From CAZXPA01 sp964642485 (lineage in GTDB: Bacteria; Patescibacteriota; Patescibacteriia; UBA2591; UBA6264): a DNA stretch of 5,880 nt. The stretch spans positions 1-5,880 of the forward strand of contig CAZXPA010000043.1 in assembly GCA_964642485.1 (NCBI GenBank). The letters are read 5' to 3'. The notes below the pieces were generated by a model that was given only the letters and a program-made list of their open reading frames with translations, ran no database searches and was not told where the DNA came from. Shown here one piece after another: positions 1 to 4,981 of the stretch. A program made the translations under genes and the position numbers. How positions within the stretch are numbered: the first letter of the stretch is position 1; the number at the start of each line of letters is the position of its first letter.

Positions 1-5
1 CCAAA

Positions 6-44
6 TTGACATTAATGGCAGAATAACATAAGATTTAGATAATC
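6..44 (+). promoter_or_regulatory. Sigma70-type promoter for lepA, near-leaderless
   Basis: A perfect -35 box TTGACA (6-11) is followed after 17 bases by TAAGAT (29-34), a 4/6 match to the -10 consensus. The lepA ATG begins 10 bases after the -10 box, so transcription would start about 4 bases before the start codon. No purine-rich ribosome binding site fits in that space. The same design recurs at the two other promoters in this window, which strengthens the call. The start site itself is inferred. Confidence 0.6.
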
Positions 45-1859
45 ATGCCAAATACAAATATCCGTAATTTTTGTATAATCTCTCACATTGACCATGGAAA
101 ATCAACTTTAGCTGATCGTTTTTTAGAATTAACTAATACCGTGGCTAAAGAAAAAATGAAGCCCCAATATCTTGACCGCATGCCCTTAGAAAGAGAGCGG
201 GGGATTACTATTAAACTTCAGCCAGCGACCATGATTTGGAGAAATTATATTCTGAATTTGATTGATACCCCCGGCCATGTTGATTTTTCTTATGAGGTTT
301 CCCGTTCTTTAGTTGCTGTTGAAGGAGCAATTCTTTTAGTTGATGCTAGTCAGGGAATTCAAGCTCAAACCTTAGCCAATCTTTATTTAGCTCAAGAACA
401 GGGCTTAAGGGTTATTCCGGTAATTAACAAAATTGATTTACCTAATATTGATTTAAATCCAGTTAAAAAAGAGTTGGCTAATTTAACGGGTGTTAATCCT
501 GAAGAAATTATTTGTATTTCAGCTAAAAAAGGAAAGGGGATAGAAAATGTTTTACAAACGGTGATTGAACAAGTCCCCGCCCCCAAAGATAAAAGTAATG
601 ATTTTTTGCAAGCCCTTATCTTTGATTCATATTTTGATGAGTACAAAGGAGTGGTGGCTTTTGTTAGAATATTTAATGGTTCTATCCAGGCTGGAGATAA
701 AATTAAGTTTTTAGCTACGGGTATAGAGACCTCAGTTTTAGAGGTAGGAATTTTTAACCCGGACTTAAAAAAGAAAAAGATATTATCAGCCGGTCAAATT
801 GGCTATATCATCACTGGTTTAAAAGATATTGAGAAGTGTCGAGTTGGCGACACGATTGCTTTAAGTGATCAAGAAATTAAGCCCTTGACTGGCTATCAAG
901 AGCCTCAGTCAATGGTCTTTGCTGGTCTTTATTCTAAACAGGGTGGTCAGCCAGAAAAATTGCGCTGGGCTTTGATTAAATTAAAATTAAATGATGCTAG
1001 TTTAATTTTCGAGCCAGAGCATTCTTTGGCTTTAGGGTTTGGTTTTCGGGTTGGTTTTTTAGGTCTTTTACATTTAGACATTGTTCAGGAGCGATTAAAA
1101 AGAGAATATGGTTTAGATTTAACCATTGCTTCACCAAGTGTTGCTTATCAAATCTGGCTAAAAAATAAAAAAGAGTCAGAAGTAATTCATTCTCCAAGCG
1201 GACTTCCTGATTCATCGCAGATTGATAAAATACAAGAGCCCTGGATGAAAGTTGACATTATTACTCCTCAGACTTATCTTGGCTCAATTATGGATTTGTT
1301 AAATACCTCACCTCAAGGGACCAAGCCTCGGATTAATTTTGTTTCTTTAGAATATCTTGGGCAACAAGGTTCTGGTTCTCTGGCTAGGGTAATTATCCAC
1401 TCGGAGATGCCCTTGTCTTTACTTTTAGCGGATTTTTATGATAAGCTTAAAAGTGTTAGTCGAGGATATGCTTCATATAGTTATCAGTTTTTAGAATATC
1501 GTCCAGCTGAAGTAGTTAAATTAGATATCTTAGTTGCTGGAGAATCAGTTGATCAATTAGCCACAATTGTTTACAAGGACTGGGCTTATCAGGTTGGTCG
1601 TAAGATTGTTAAGGCCTTGAAAGAGATTTTGCCACGTCAACTTTTTGAAGTAAAGCTTCAAGCAGCCGTTGGTGGGAGGATCTTAGCAGCTGAAAAAATT
1701 GCTCCTTTAAGAAAAGATGTCACGGCCAAGTTATATGGTGGTGATGTGACTCGAAAAAAGAAATTATTAGCCAAGCAAAAAAAAGGGAAGAAAAGATTAA
1801 TGAAATTTGGCAAAGTTAATATCCCCTCAGAAGCTTATTTAGCAATAATGAAAAGGTAA
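45..1859 (+). CDS. lepA: Elongation factor 4 (LepA), back-translocating translational GTPase
   Basis: LepA/EF4 is a ribosome-bound GTPase of the EF-G class thought to back-translocate or remodel stalled ribosomes. At 604 residues it matches the usual length of about 600. The G-domain motifs are all present: P-loop HIDHGKST (14-21), switch I with ERGITIK (51-57), DTPGHVD (74-80), NKID (128-131) and SAK (159-161). EF-G-like domains II, III and V follow. The LepA-specific C-terminal domain is clear, with KDVTAKLYGGDVTRKKKLL near 555-575 and the KQKKGKKR stretch after it; this separates it from EF-G, TypA and RF3. Switch I reads LDRMPLERERGITIK, with Pro47 where many LepA proteins have Asp. The ATG at 45 gives the normal N-terminus just before the P-loop strand and sits directly behind a promoter. 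The gene appears monocistronic or loosely linked to the next gene, 157 bases away. The family call is very secure. Confidence 0.97.
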   Translation: MPNTNIRNFCIISHIDHGKSTLADRFLELTNTVAKEKMKPQYLDRMPLERERGITIKLQPATMIWRNYILNLIDTPGHVDFSYEVSRSLVAVEGAILLVDASQGIQAQTLANLYLAQEQGLRVIPVINKIDLPNIDLNPVKKELANLTGVNPEEIICISAKKGKGIENVLQTVIEQVPAPKDKSNDFLQALIFDSYFDEYKGVVAFVRIFNGSIQAGDKIKFLATGIETSVLEVGIFNPDLKKKKILSAGQIGYIITGLKDIEKCRVGDTIALSDQEIKPLTGYQEPQSMVFAGLYSKQGGQPEKLRWALIKLKLNDASLIFEPEHSLALGFGFRVGFLGLLHLDIVQERLKREYGLDLTIASPSVAYQIWLKNKKESEVIHSPSGLPDSSQIDKIQEPWMKVDIITPQTYLGSIMDLLNTSPQGTKPRINFVSLEYLGQQGSGSLARVIIHSEMPLSLLLADFYDKLKSVSRGYASYSYQFLEYRPAEVVKLDILVAGESVDQLATIVYKDWAYQVGRKIVKALKEILPRQLFEVKLQAAVGGRILAAEKIAPLRKDVTAKLYGGDVTRKKKLLAKQKKGKKRLMKFGKVNIPSEAYLAIMKR

Positions 1860-1860
1860 T

Positions 1861-1911
1861 GATTTTGTCCAAAATTTGGAACATAAGTGAACAAATTTTG
1901 GTAACAAAATC
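1861..1911. repeat. Long imperfect inverted repeat just after lepA
   Basis: CCAAAATTTG (1869-1878) is the exact reverse complement of CAAATTTTGG (1892-1901). The stem extends outward: GATTTTGT (1861-1868) pairs with ACAAAATC (1904-1911) after a 2-base bulge (1902-1903). This gives 18 base pairs around a 13-base loop (1879-1891). It starts two bases after the lepA stop codon. There is no clean T-run after it, so it is not a classic intrinsic terminator. It may protect the lepA mRNA 3' end, weakly terminate, or be a copy of a dispersed palindromic element. Confidence 0.7.
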
Positions 1912-1914
1912 TTT

Positions 1915-1951
1915 ACCCCCTCCTTTTGCGCAAGCGCGAAAAGAAGGGGGT
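1915..1951. repeat. GC-rich inverted repeat (C5/G5 stem)
   Basis: ACCCCCT (1915-1921) pairs with AGGGGGT (1945-1951), and the stem continues through CTTTT/AAAAG and GCG/CGC to a small loop around 1931-1934, with one mismatch and one bulged G. This is a strong hairpin four bases after the previous one. It lacks a downstream T-tract, as the following bases are TGCTCAAAAT. It could still impede polymerase or shield the transcript end, but its role is unknown. Confidence 0.65.
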
Positions 1952-1966
1952 GCTCAAAATATCTAA

Positions 1967-2012
1967 CAAAATTTTATTTCGCCCTTTGGGCTCAAAAACT
2001 TTGAGAATTTTG
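1967..2012. repeat. Nested small palindromes before the ftsB-like gene
   Basis: CAAAATT (1967-1973) and AATTTTG (2006-2012) form a 7-bp closing stem. Between them lie GCCC-TTT-GGGC (1981-1991) and CTCAAA-AAC-TTTGAG (1991-2005), which share one base. Folded together they would make a three-way junction ending five bases before the next start codon. With the two hairpins upstream, almost all of the 157-base gap 1860-2016 is self-complementary. I see no promoter or plausible reading frame in it. Any effect on translation of the next gene is inference. Confidence 0.45.
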
Positions 2013-2016
2013 GCAA

Positions 2017-2409
2017 ATGGCTCAATCAATTTTAAAAAAAATTTTTTCCTCCAAACCTTTGTCATATCTGTTAATCTTGCTTTTGTTTTTTGCTCTGGTT
2101 TCCTTAGGTCGGGGGGTCAATCGGCGAATTAGTTTTAAAAGAGAGCTAACCAGGACAGAGGGCCAGGTTTCTGTTTTAGAGCTAGAGAATCAAAAACTTT
2201 TAAAAGAGTTAGGACAAACGCAAACAGATTATTTTAAAGAGAAAGTTGCTCGTCTTAAATTAGGGCTTCGAAAGCCAGGAGAGCGGATGATTGTTGTTGT
2301 CCCACCTGATAATTTAACCGAGCAAGAGCCAAAACTTAAATATTTTAAGCAGAAAATTTCTAATTTTAAAACCTGGTGGAACTACTTTTTCAAAAAAATT
2401 AAAGACTAG
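2017..2409 (+). CDS. Septum formation initiator family protein (FtsB/DivIC-like)
   Basis: FtsB/DivIC proteins are bitopic division proteins that work with FtsL and FtsQ/DivIB to activate septal peptidoglycan synthesis. This 130-residue protein has the expected build: a short basic N-terminus (residues 1-14, cytoplasmic), one membrane segment (about 16-31, LSYLLILLLFFALVSL), then a polar coiled-coil-like stretch (about 38-68). The family signature follows at 72-95, where YFKEKVARLKLGLRKPGER resembles the family pattern of Glu, Ala-Arg, Lys-Leu-Gly and Lys-Pro-Gly-Glu. The tail beyond residue 100 is basic and aromatic (TWWNYFF). It is slightly longer than E. coli FtsB (about 100) and close to DivIC size. 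The ATG at 2017 puts the membrane segment at the right distance; no good ribosome binding site precedes it. FtsB and DivIC cannot be told apart from sequence alone. It is probably transcribed by read-through from lepA or an unseen promoter, and ends at a terminator. Confidence 0.85.
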   Translation: MAQSILKKIFSSKPLSYLLILLLFFALVSLGRGVNRRISFKRELTRTEGQVSVLELENQKLLKELGQTQTDYFKEKVARLKLGLRKPGERMIVVVPPDNLTEQEPKLKYFKQKISNFKTWWNYFFKKIKD

Positions 2410-2414
2410 AATTA

Positions 2415-2450
2415 TAAAAAGCTCTAATCAGATGATTGAGCTTTTATTTT
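2415..2450. terminator. Probable bidirectional intrinsic terminator
   Basis: AAAAGCTC (2417-2424) pairs perfectly with GAGCTTTT (2438-2445), and AATC (2426-2429) pairs with GATT (2434-2437) around a 4-base loop with one bulged T. On the + strand the stem runs into TTTTATTTT; on the - strand it ends in TTTTTAT. It lies 7 bases after the ftsB-like stop and 11 bases beyond the stop of the convergent ATP-grasp gene, so it serves both. Confidence 0.8.
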
Positions 2451-2460
2451 ACTTTGTTTT

Positions 2461-3795
2461 TTAATATAAATAGCCCCAGGCCTGGAGTTTATCACTATCT
2501 TCTAACCATTTTGAGCCAATATCAACTCGATAAAACATATTTTGGACCATAATGTTTTTAATCCGGGAGTAAACTTTACGTTGAGCTTCCTTCATGGTTA
2601 AACCAGAGCCAGTCACGACCAAAAGACAACCTGATTGACCAGCAATTCGCCAGACCCCATCAACAATTTTAACATCCTCAATATGAATACCTTCTAAATT
2701 GTTTTGTTTTTTAAAAAGAATTGGTAAATCTCGATACATTTTTACATCTGGATCTTTGGCTGTAACAAAATAACTTGGGACCATAACCCGGGCCCCTATT
2801 TGAAAACCCTTTTTTGTTTTTAACTCAAAGTTTTCTCCTTGAGCTAATTTAGACAACCATTCACCTGGCGGAGTTAAGATTCCTTCTAATTGGATCTGGA
2901 TCATGGGATAGCCATATCTGGCCGTGAATTCAAGTGGATAGATTCCTCGATTGTTGACTATACAATTAAGATCAATGTAGCCATGATAGCCAGATTTAAC
3001 TAAATCTGGTTTCATTTTTTCTAAAGTGGCTTTAAAAATTGGATTAGTTTGAGACCAAAAACAAAAATTACCCATCTCGCCGGTCAACGGACCAATATCA
3101 CCAGGGAATAATCTTTTATGTTCAAAATTAACATTGATTGGCCGAATAAAGTCTTGGCCATTAAAAAAGGCGCCAACCGCAATTTCAACTCCACTAGCAA
3201 ATTTTTGTAGCTGAAAGGTTGGAGCTTTTTTCCGCCAAACGTCTTTGTTTTGGGTTAATAAATCTAAAAGATCTCTCCCGTCATCTTCTTGGCCTAAAAA
3301 CAAAAGACCCTGACCAGCTAAAGGGACATTGCCACTGGGCTTAAAAACATAACGGCCAGGATGTCTTTTTATAAATCTAATTGCCTGATCATAGTTAGAA
3401 AACTCATAATGTGGGAGGACATTAATTCCATGTTTTTTCATCTCTTTTTGGCCAAATTCACGGTCCATTTCTAATTGGTCAGTATAATTACTGCCGCCAA
3501 TTACTGGTTTACCCTTTTTTCTTAAACGGTCAGCTGTTGGCCCAAATTCAACATCATCAAAAATTAAAATATCACACCAATCAATCCATTTTTTCCAATT
3601 ATCAACTTTTTGTAAAAATCCATCGTAAACATCAACGTCTGATTTAGCTTTGATATAACATTTGACTTGATGACCTTGTTTTTTTAATCGCCAGGCTAAA
3701 TCACCACTTAAACTCTCTAGAGAAACAAAAAGGAATTTAAGAGGTTTAAATTCCTTGTCAGGTAATTGATTATTTCGCTTGTTTTTGCCGGGCAT
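2461..3795 (-). CDS. ATP-grasp protein related to phosphoribosylamine-glycine ligase (PurD/GARS), divergent
   Basis: PurD joins phosphoribosylamine and glycine using ATP. This 444-residue protein (E. coli PurD is about 430) keeps the PurD domain order. A Rossmann-like N-domain covers about 20-110. The ATP-grasp region includes DREFGQKEMKKHGI (111-124), YVFKPSGNVPLAGQGLLF (149-166) in the glycine-rich nucleotide loop position, SGVEIAVGAFFNGQ (201-214) and EHKRLFPGDIGPLTGEMG (225-242), the counterpart of the PurD DHK...NTGGMG stretch. LEFTARYGYPMIQ (288-300) matches LEFNxRFGDPExQ. The C-domain ends with GSGLTMKEAQRKVY (396-409) and FYRVDIG (421-427). Key differences: the PurD N-terminal GGREHA motif is absent (SLESLSGDLAWRL instead), the usual metal-binding Asn after EF is Thr291, and GDPE reads GYPM. 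ATP-grasp chemistry is likely, but the substrate may differ. A lysine-rich 20-residue leader precedes the first strand; the ATG at 3795 is supported by the promoter directly before it. No purine genes are nearby. Confidence 0.82.
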   Translation of the reverse strand: MPGKNKRNNQLPDKEFKPLKFLFVSLESLSGDLAWRLKKQGHQVKCYIKAKSDVDVYDGFLQKVDNWKKWIDWCDILIFDDVEFGPTADRLRKKGKPVIGGSNYTDQLEMDREFGQKEMKKHGINVLPHYEFSNYDQAIRFIKRHPGRYVFKPSGNVPLAGQGLLFLGQEDDGRDLLDLLTQNKDVWRKKAPTFQLQKFASGVEIAVGAFFNGQDFIRPINVNFEHKRLFPGDIGPLTGEMGNFCFWSQTNPIFKATLEKMKPDLVKSGYHGYIDLNCIVNNRGIYPLEFTARYGYPMIQIQLEGILTPPGEWLSKLAQGENFELKTKKGFQIGARVMVPSYFVTAKDPDVKMYRDLPILFKKQNNLEGIHIEDVKIVDGVWRIAGQSGCLLVVTGSGLTMKEAQRKVYSRIKNIMVQNMFYRVDIGSKWLEDSDKLQAWGYLY

Positions 3796-3830
3796 GATTT
3801 TATTTTATACCTTGAAATTCTTTTTGTCAA
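3796..3830 (-). promoter_or_regulatory. Leaderless promoter for the PurD-like gene
   Basis: Read on the minus strand, a perfect -35 TTGACA (3830-3825) is followed after 17 bases by TAAAAT (3807-3802), a 5/6 match to the -10 consensus. Only 6 bases separate the -10 box from the ATG at 3795, so transcription should begin at or within a base or so of the start codon. No ribosome binding site is possible on such a transcript. An overlapping TATAAA with a 15-base spacer is a weaker alternative. Confidence 0.75.
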
Positions 3831-3836
3831 AGCCTT

Positions 3837-3910
3837 CACCTAATCTTTGGTTTGCAATGATAATTCTATCTTGGAGGGCGGTATAGCAATTATAGAGTAT
3901 AGATTAGATG
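3837..3910. other. Nested inverted repeats in the divergent intergenic region
   Basis: CACCTAATCT (3837-3846) and AGATTAGATG (3901-3910) are complementary at 9 of 10 positions, with a G-T wobble possible at the tenth. Inside them ATAATTCTAT (3860-3869) pairs with ATAG-C-AATTAT (3883-3893), leaving loop 3870-3882. The loop and a site just outside the outer stem share the sequence GAGGG(G)CGGT (3875-3882 and 3910-3919). The element sits between the two outward-facing promoters and contains no reading frame. It could be an operator region, a small structured RNA, or a chance palindrome in AT-rich sequence. Confidence 0.35.
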
Positions 3911-3935
3911 AGGGGCGGTGGATAACCAAGGCTGG

Positions 3936-3973
3936 TTGCTTAAAAATCACTAACCTGTTATCATAAAATCATC
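3936..3973 (+). promoter_or_regulatory. Near-leaderless promoter for the yjbQ-PAP2 pair
   Basis: TTGCTT (3936-3941) and TATCAT (3959-3964, 5/6 to consensus) are separated by 17 bases. The yjbQ ATG follows 9 bases after the -10 box, giving a leader of only about 3 bases. A short inverted repeat AACCA-AGGC-TGGTT (3924-3937) overlaps the -35 box and might be a repressor site, though it is short enough to be chance. No Shine-Dalgarno sequence is present before the ATG. Confidence 0.6.
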
Positions 3974-4390
3974 ATGGTTCATCAAGATGAGTTCAATTTA
4001 TCAACCAAGGGCTTTTCTGATATTATTGATATTACTTCGCAGGCAGAAGAAGTTTTAAATGAGTCAAAGATAAAGCAGGGGATTGTTTTAGTTTTTGTCC
4101 AGGGCTCGACAGCCGGGATTACTACTATTGAATATGAGCCTAATTTAGTTAAAGATTTCCAGGAATTTATTGAAAAGCTAATTCCTCAGAATAAAAAATA
4201 TCATCATGATGCTACTTGGGGAGATGATAATGGATTTTCACATTTAAGGGCAAGTTTGATTGGCCCTTCAATTGCTTTATCAGTTGAAAATGGAAAATTA
4301 GTTTTAGGCACCTGGCAGCAAATTGTTTTATGTGATTTTGATAATCGTCCTCGTCAAAGGAAAATAATTGTTAAAATAATAGGGGGGTAA
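3974..4390 (+). CDS. yjbQ: YjbQ family (UPF0047) protein, secondary thiamine-phosphate synthase type
   Basis: The 138-residue length and motif order match the YjbQ/UPF0047 family, small beta-rich trimeric proteins. E. coli YjbQ has weak thiamine-phosphate synthase activity, but the true cellular role is unsettled. Visible family motifs: VQGSTAGITTIEYEPNL (42-58), YHHDATWGDDNGFSHLRASL (76-95) with its conserved histidines and Asp-Asp-Asn, then LGTWQQIVLCDFDNRPRQRK (111-130), the typical C-terminal block. The first block has Gly-Ser-Thr-Ala where E. coli-type members have His-Thr-Ser-Ala; I recall Gly-Ser-Thr as a recognised subgroup form rather than damage, but could not check. The ATG at 3974 is the start just after the promoter. 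The stop overlaps the next gene's start by one base, so the two are probably co-transcribed and translationally coupled. No thiamine genes are in view, so a thiamine role is not supported by context. Confidence 0.9.
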   Translation: MVHQDEFNLSTKGFSDIIDITSQAEEVLNESKIKQGIVLVFVQGSTAGITTIEYEPNLVKDFQEFIEKLIPQNKKYHHDATWGDDNGFSHLRASLIGPSIALSVENGKLVLGTWQQIVLCDFDNRPRQRKIIVKIIGG

Positions 4391-4392
4391 TG
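4381..4392 (+). promoter_or_regulatory. TAATG stop-start overlap with a G-run before it
   Basis: The yjbQ stop TAA (4388-4390) and the phosphatase ATG (4390-4392) share one base. A run of six G (4382-4387) stands just before, 2 bases from the ATG. It also encodes the final Gly-Gly of YjbQ. It is too close for ideal Shine-Dalgarno spacing but may help terminating ribosomes re-initiate. This is the only start in the window with any purine-rich tract next to it. Confidence 0.5.
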
Positions 4393-4938
4393 GATTACTT
4401 TTTGATTAAATGGTTTAATGGTTTTGCCGGCCAAGTAGAGTGGTTAGATATTTTGGGTTTGTTTATTGCTGAATATTTGATTTTTGCTATTCCTTTAATT
4501 ATTATCTTAGTTTATTTTTTATCAAAAAAAAGAAAAAAAATATTTTCAATTTTATTAAAGATTGCTTTAGGTCTAGGGTTGGTTTATTTGCTGGATTATT
4601 TAGTTGGTTTAATCTTTCCTCGGCCTCGACCCTTTGTTAATCATCAAGAAATTTATCAATTAGCTAAATTATTTGCTAAACCAACAGATTATTCTTTCCC
4701 TTCTCATCACACAGCTTCAGCTTTTGTTTTGGCCTTAAGTGTTTTGCTTGATTGGAAAAAATTTGGTATAATTTTATTAGTCATGGCTTGTGTAATTGGC
4801 CTGGGCCGAATTTTTATTGGGGTTCATTATCCAACTGATATTTTAGGCGGGATTGTTACAGCAATAATTTCTGTTTTTTTAATCAATTTAGCACTACGAA
4901 ATTACGAAAACATTACGAAACTACGAAAAATTTTTTAG
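4390..4938 (+). CDS. PAP2-family membrane phosphatase, probable undecaprenyl-diphosphatase (BcrC-like)
   Basis: PAP2 membrane phosphatases remove phosphate from lipid phosphates; BcrC/PgpB types recycle undecaprenyl pyrophosphate for cell-wall synthesis. The 182-residue protein is the normal size and very hydrophobic, with membrane segments at about 16-43, 53-76, 107-120, 124-145 and 150-168. The three catalytic motifs are visible: PRPRPF (77-82), SFPSHHTAS (102-110, with His107 as the usual acid/base) and GRIFIGVHYPTD (139-150), carrying Arg140, the nucleophile His146 and Asp150. The second motif is PSHH rather than PSGH, which fits the BcrC-like branch, where this Gly is often replaced. The lysine expected seven residues before the Arg-Pro of motif 1 appears to be Gly73. 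The last dozen residues (NYENITKLRKIF) are encoded by the TACGAA repeat element and look unlike a family C-terminus. Co-transcription with yjbQ is likely. The exact lipid substrate is inferred. Confidence 0.88.
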   Translation: MDYFLIKWFNGFAGQVEWLDILGLFIAEYLIFAIPLIIILVYFLSKKRKKIFSILLKIALGLGLVYLLDYLVGLIFPRPRPFVNHQEIYQLAKLFAKPTDYSFPSHHTASAFVLALSVLLDWKKFGIILLVMACVIGLGRIFIGVHYPTDILGGIVTAIISVFLINLALRNYENITKLRKIF

Positions 4939-4967
4939 CACTTTCGTACAATTTCGTAGTTCGTAGT
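4893..4967. repeat. TACGAA inverted-repeat element spanning the phosphatase gene end
   Basis: TACGAA occurs four times in one direction (starting at 4895, 4903, 4914 and 4922) and its complement TTCGTA three times in the other (4943, 4953, 4960). ACTACGAA (4893-4900) is an exact inverted copy of TTCGTAGT (4960-4967), and with one gap the outer stem runs to about 16-17 pairs (4893-4909 with 4952-4967); an inner pair TACGAAA/TTTCGTA can also form. The element covers the final codons of the phosphatase gene, its stop codon and most of the gap before porB. It resembles a dispersed palindromic repeat. It may also reduce read-through into porB. Confidence 0.75.
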
Positions 4968-4981
4968 AGAAGCGAAGCGTT

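Noticed and set aside
2..31. Nine open codons ending in TAA at 29-31, possibly the tail of an upstream gene
   Set aside because: Too short to identify, other frames stop nearby too, and the stretch also carries the lepA promoter; cannot be supported.
392..1215. Two antisense open frames inside lepA (392-646 and 997-1215, minus strand)
   Set aside because: They lie wholly inside a strongly conserved gene and show no recognisable domain or promoter.
1915..1951. Intrinsic terminator after lepA
   Set aside because: The stem is strong but is followed by TGCTCAAAAT, not a T-run, so it was listed as an inverted repeat only.
1926..2132. 68-codon open frame starting in the palindromic gap and overlapping the ftsB-like gene
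   Set aside because: Its first part translates the hairpin sequences and its second part is an out-of-frame reading of the FtsB-like membrane segment; no domain and no start signal.
3917..3925. DnaA-box-like 9-mer (TTATCCACC on the minus strand), hint of a replication origin
   Set aside because: Only one copy, 8 of 9 matches, with no cluster, no AT-rich unwinding region and no dnaA or dnaN nearby.
3837..3973. tRNA or riboswitch in the divergent gap
   Set aside because: No T-loop GGTTCGA-type box, no acceptor stem, and the yjbQ promoter leaves no leader that could hold a riboswitch.
4893..4967. CRISPR array reading of the TACGAA units
   Set aside because: The units are 6-8 bases long, only 2-5 bases apart within each block, and in two opposed orientations; there are no spacers of CRISPR length and no cas genes.
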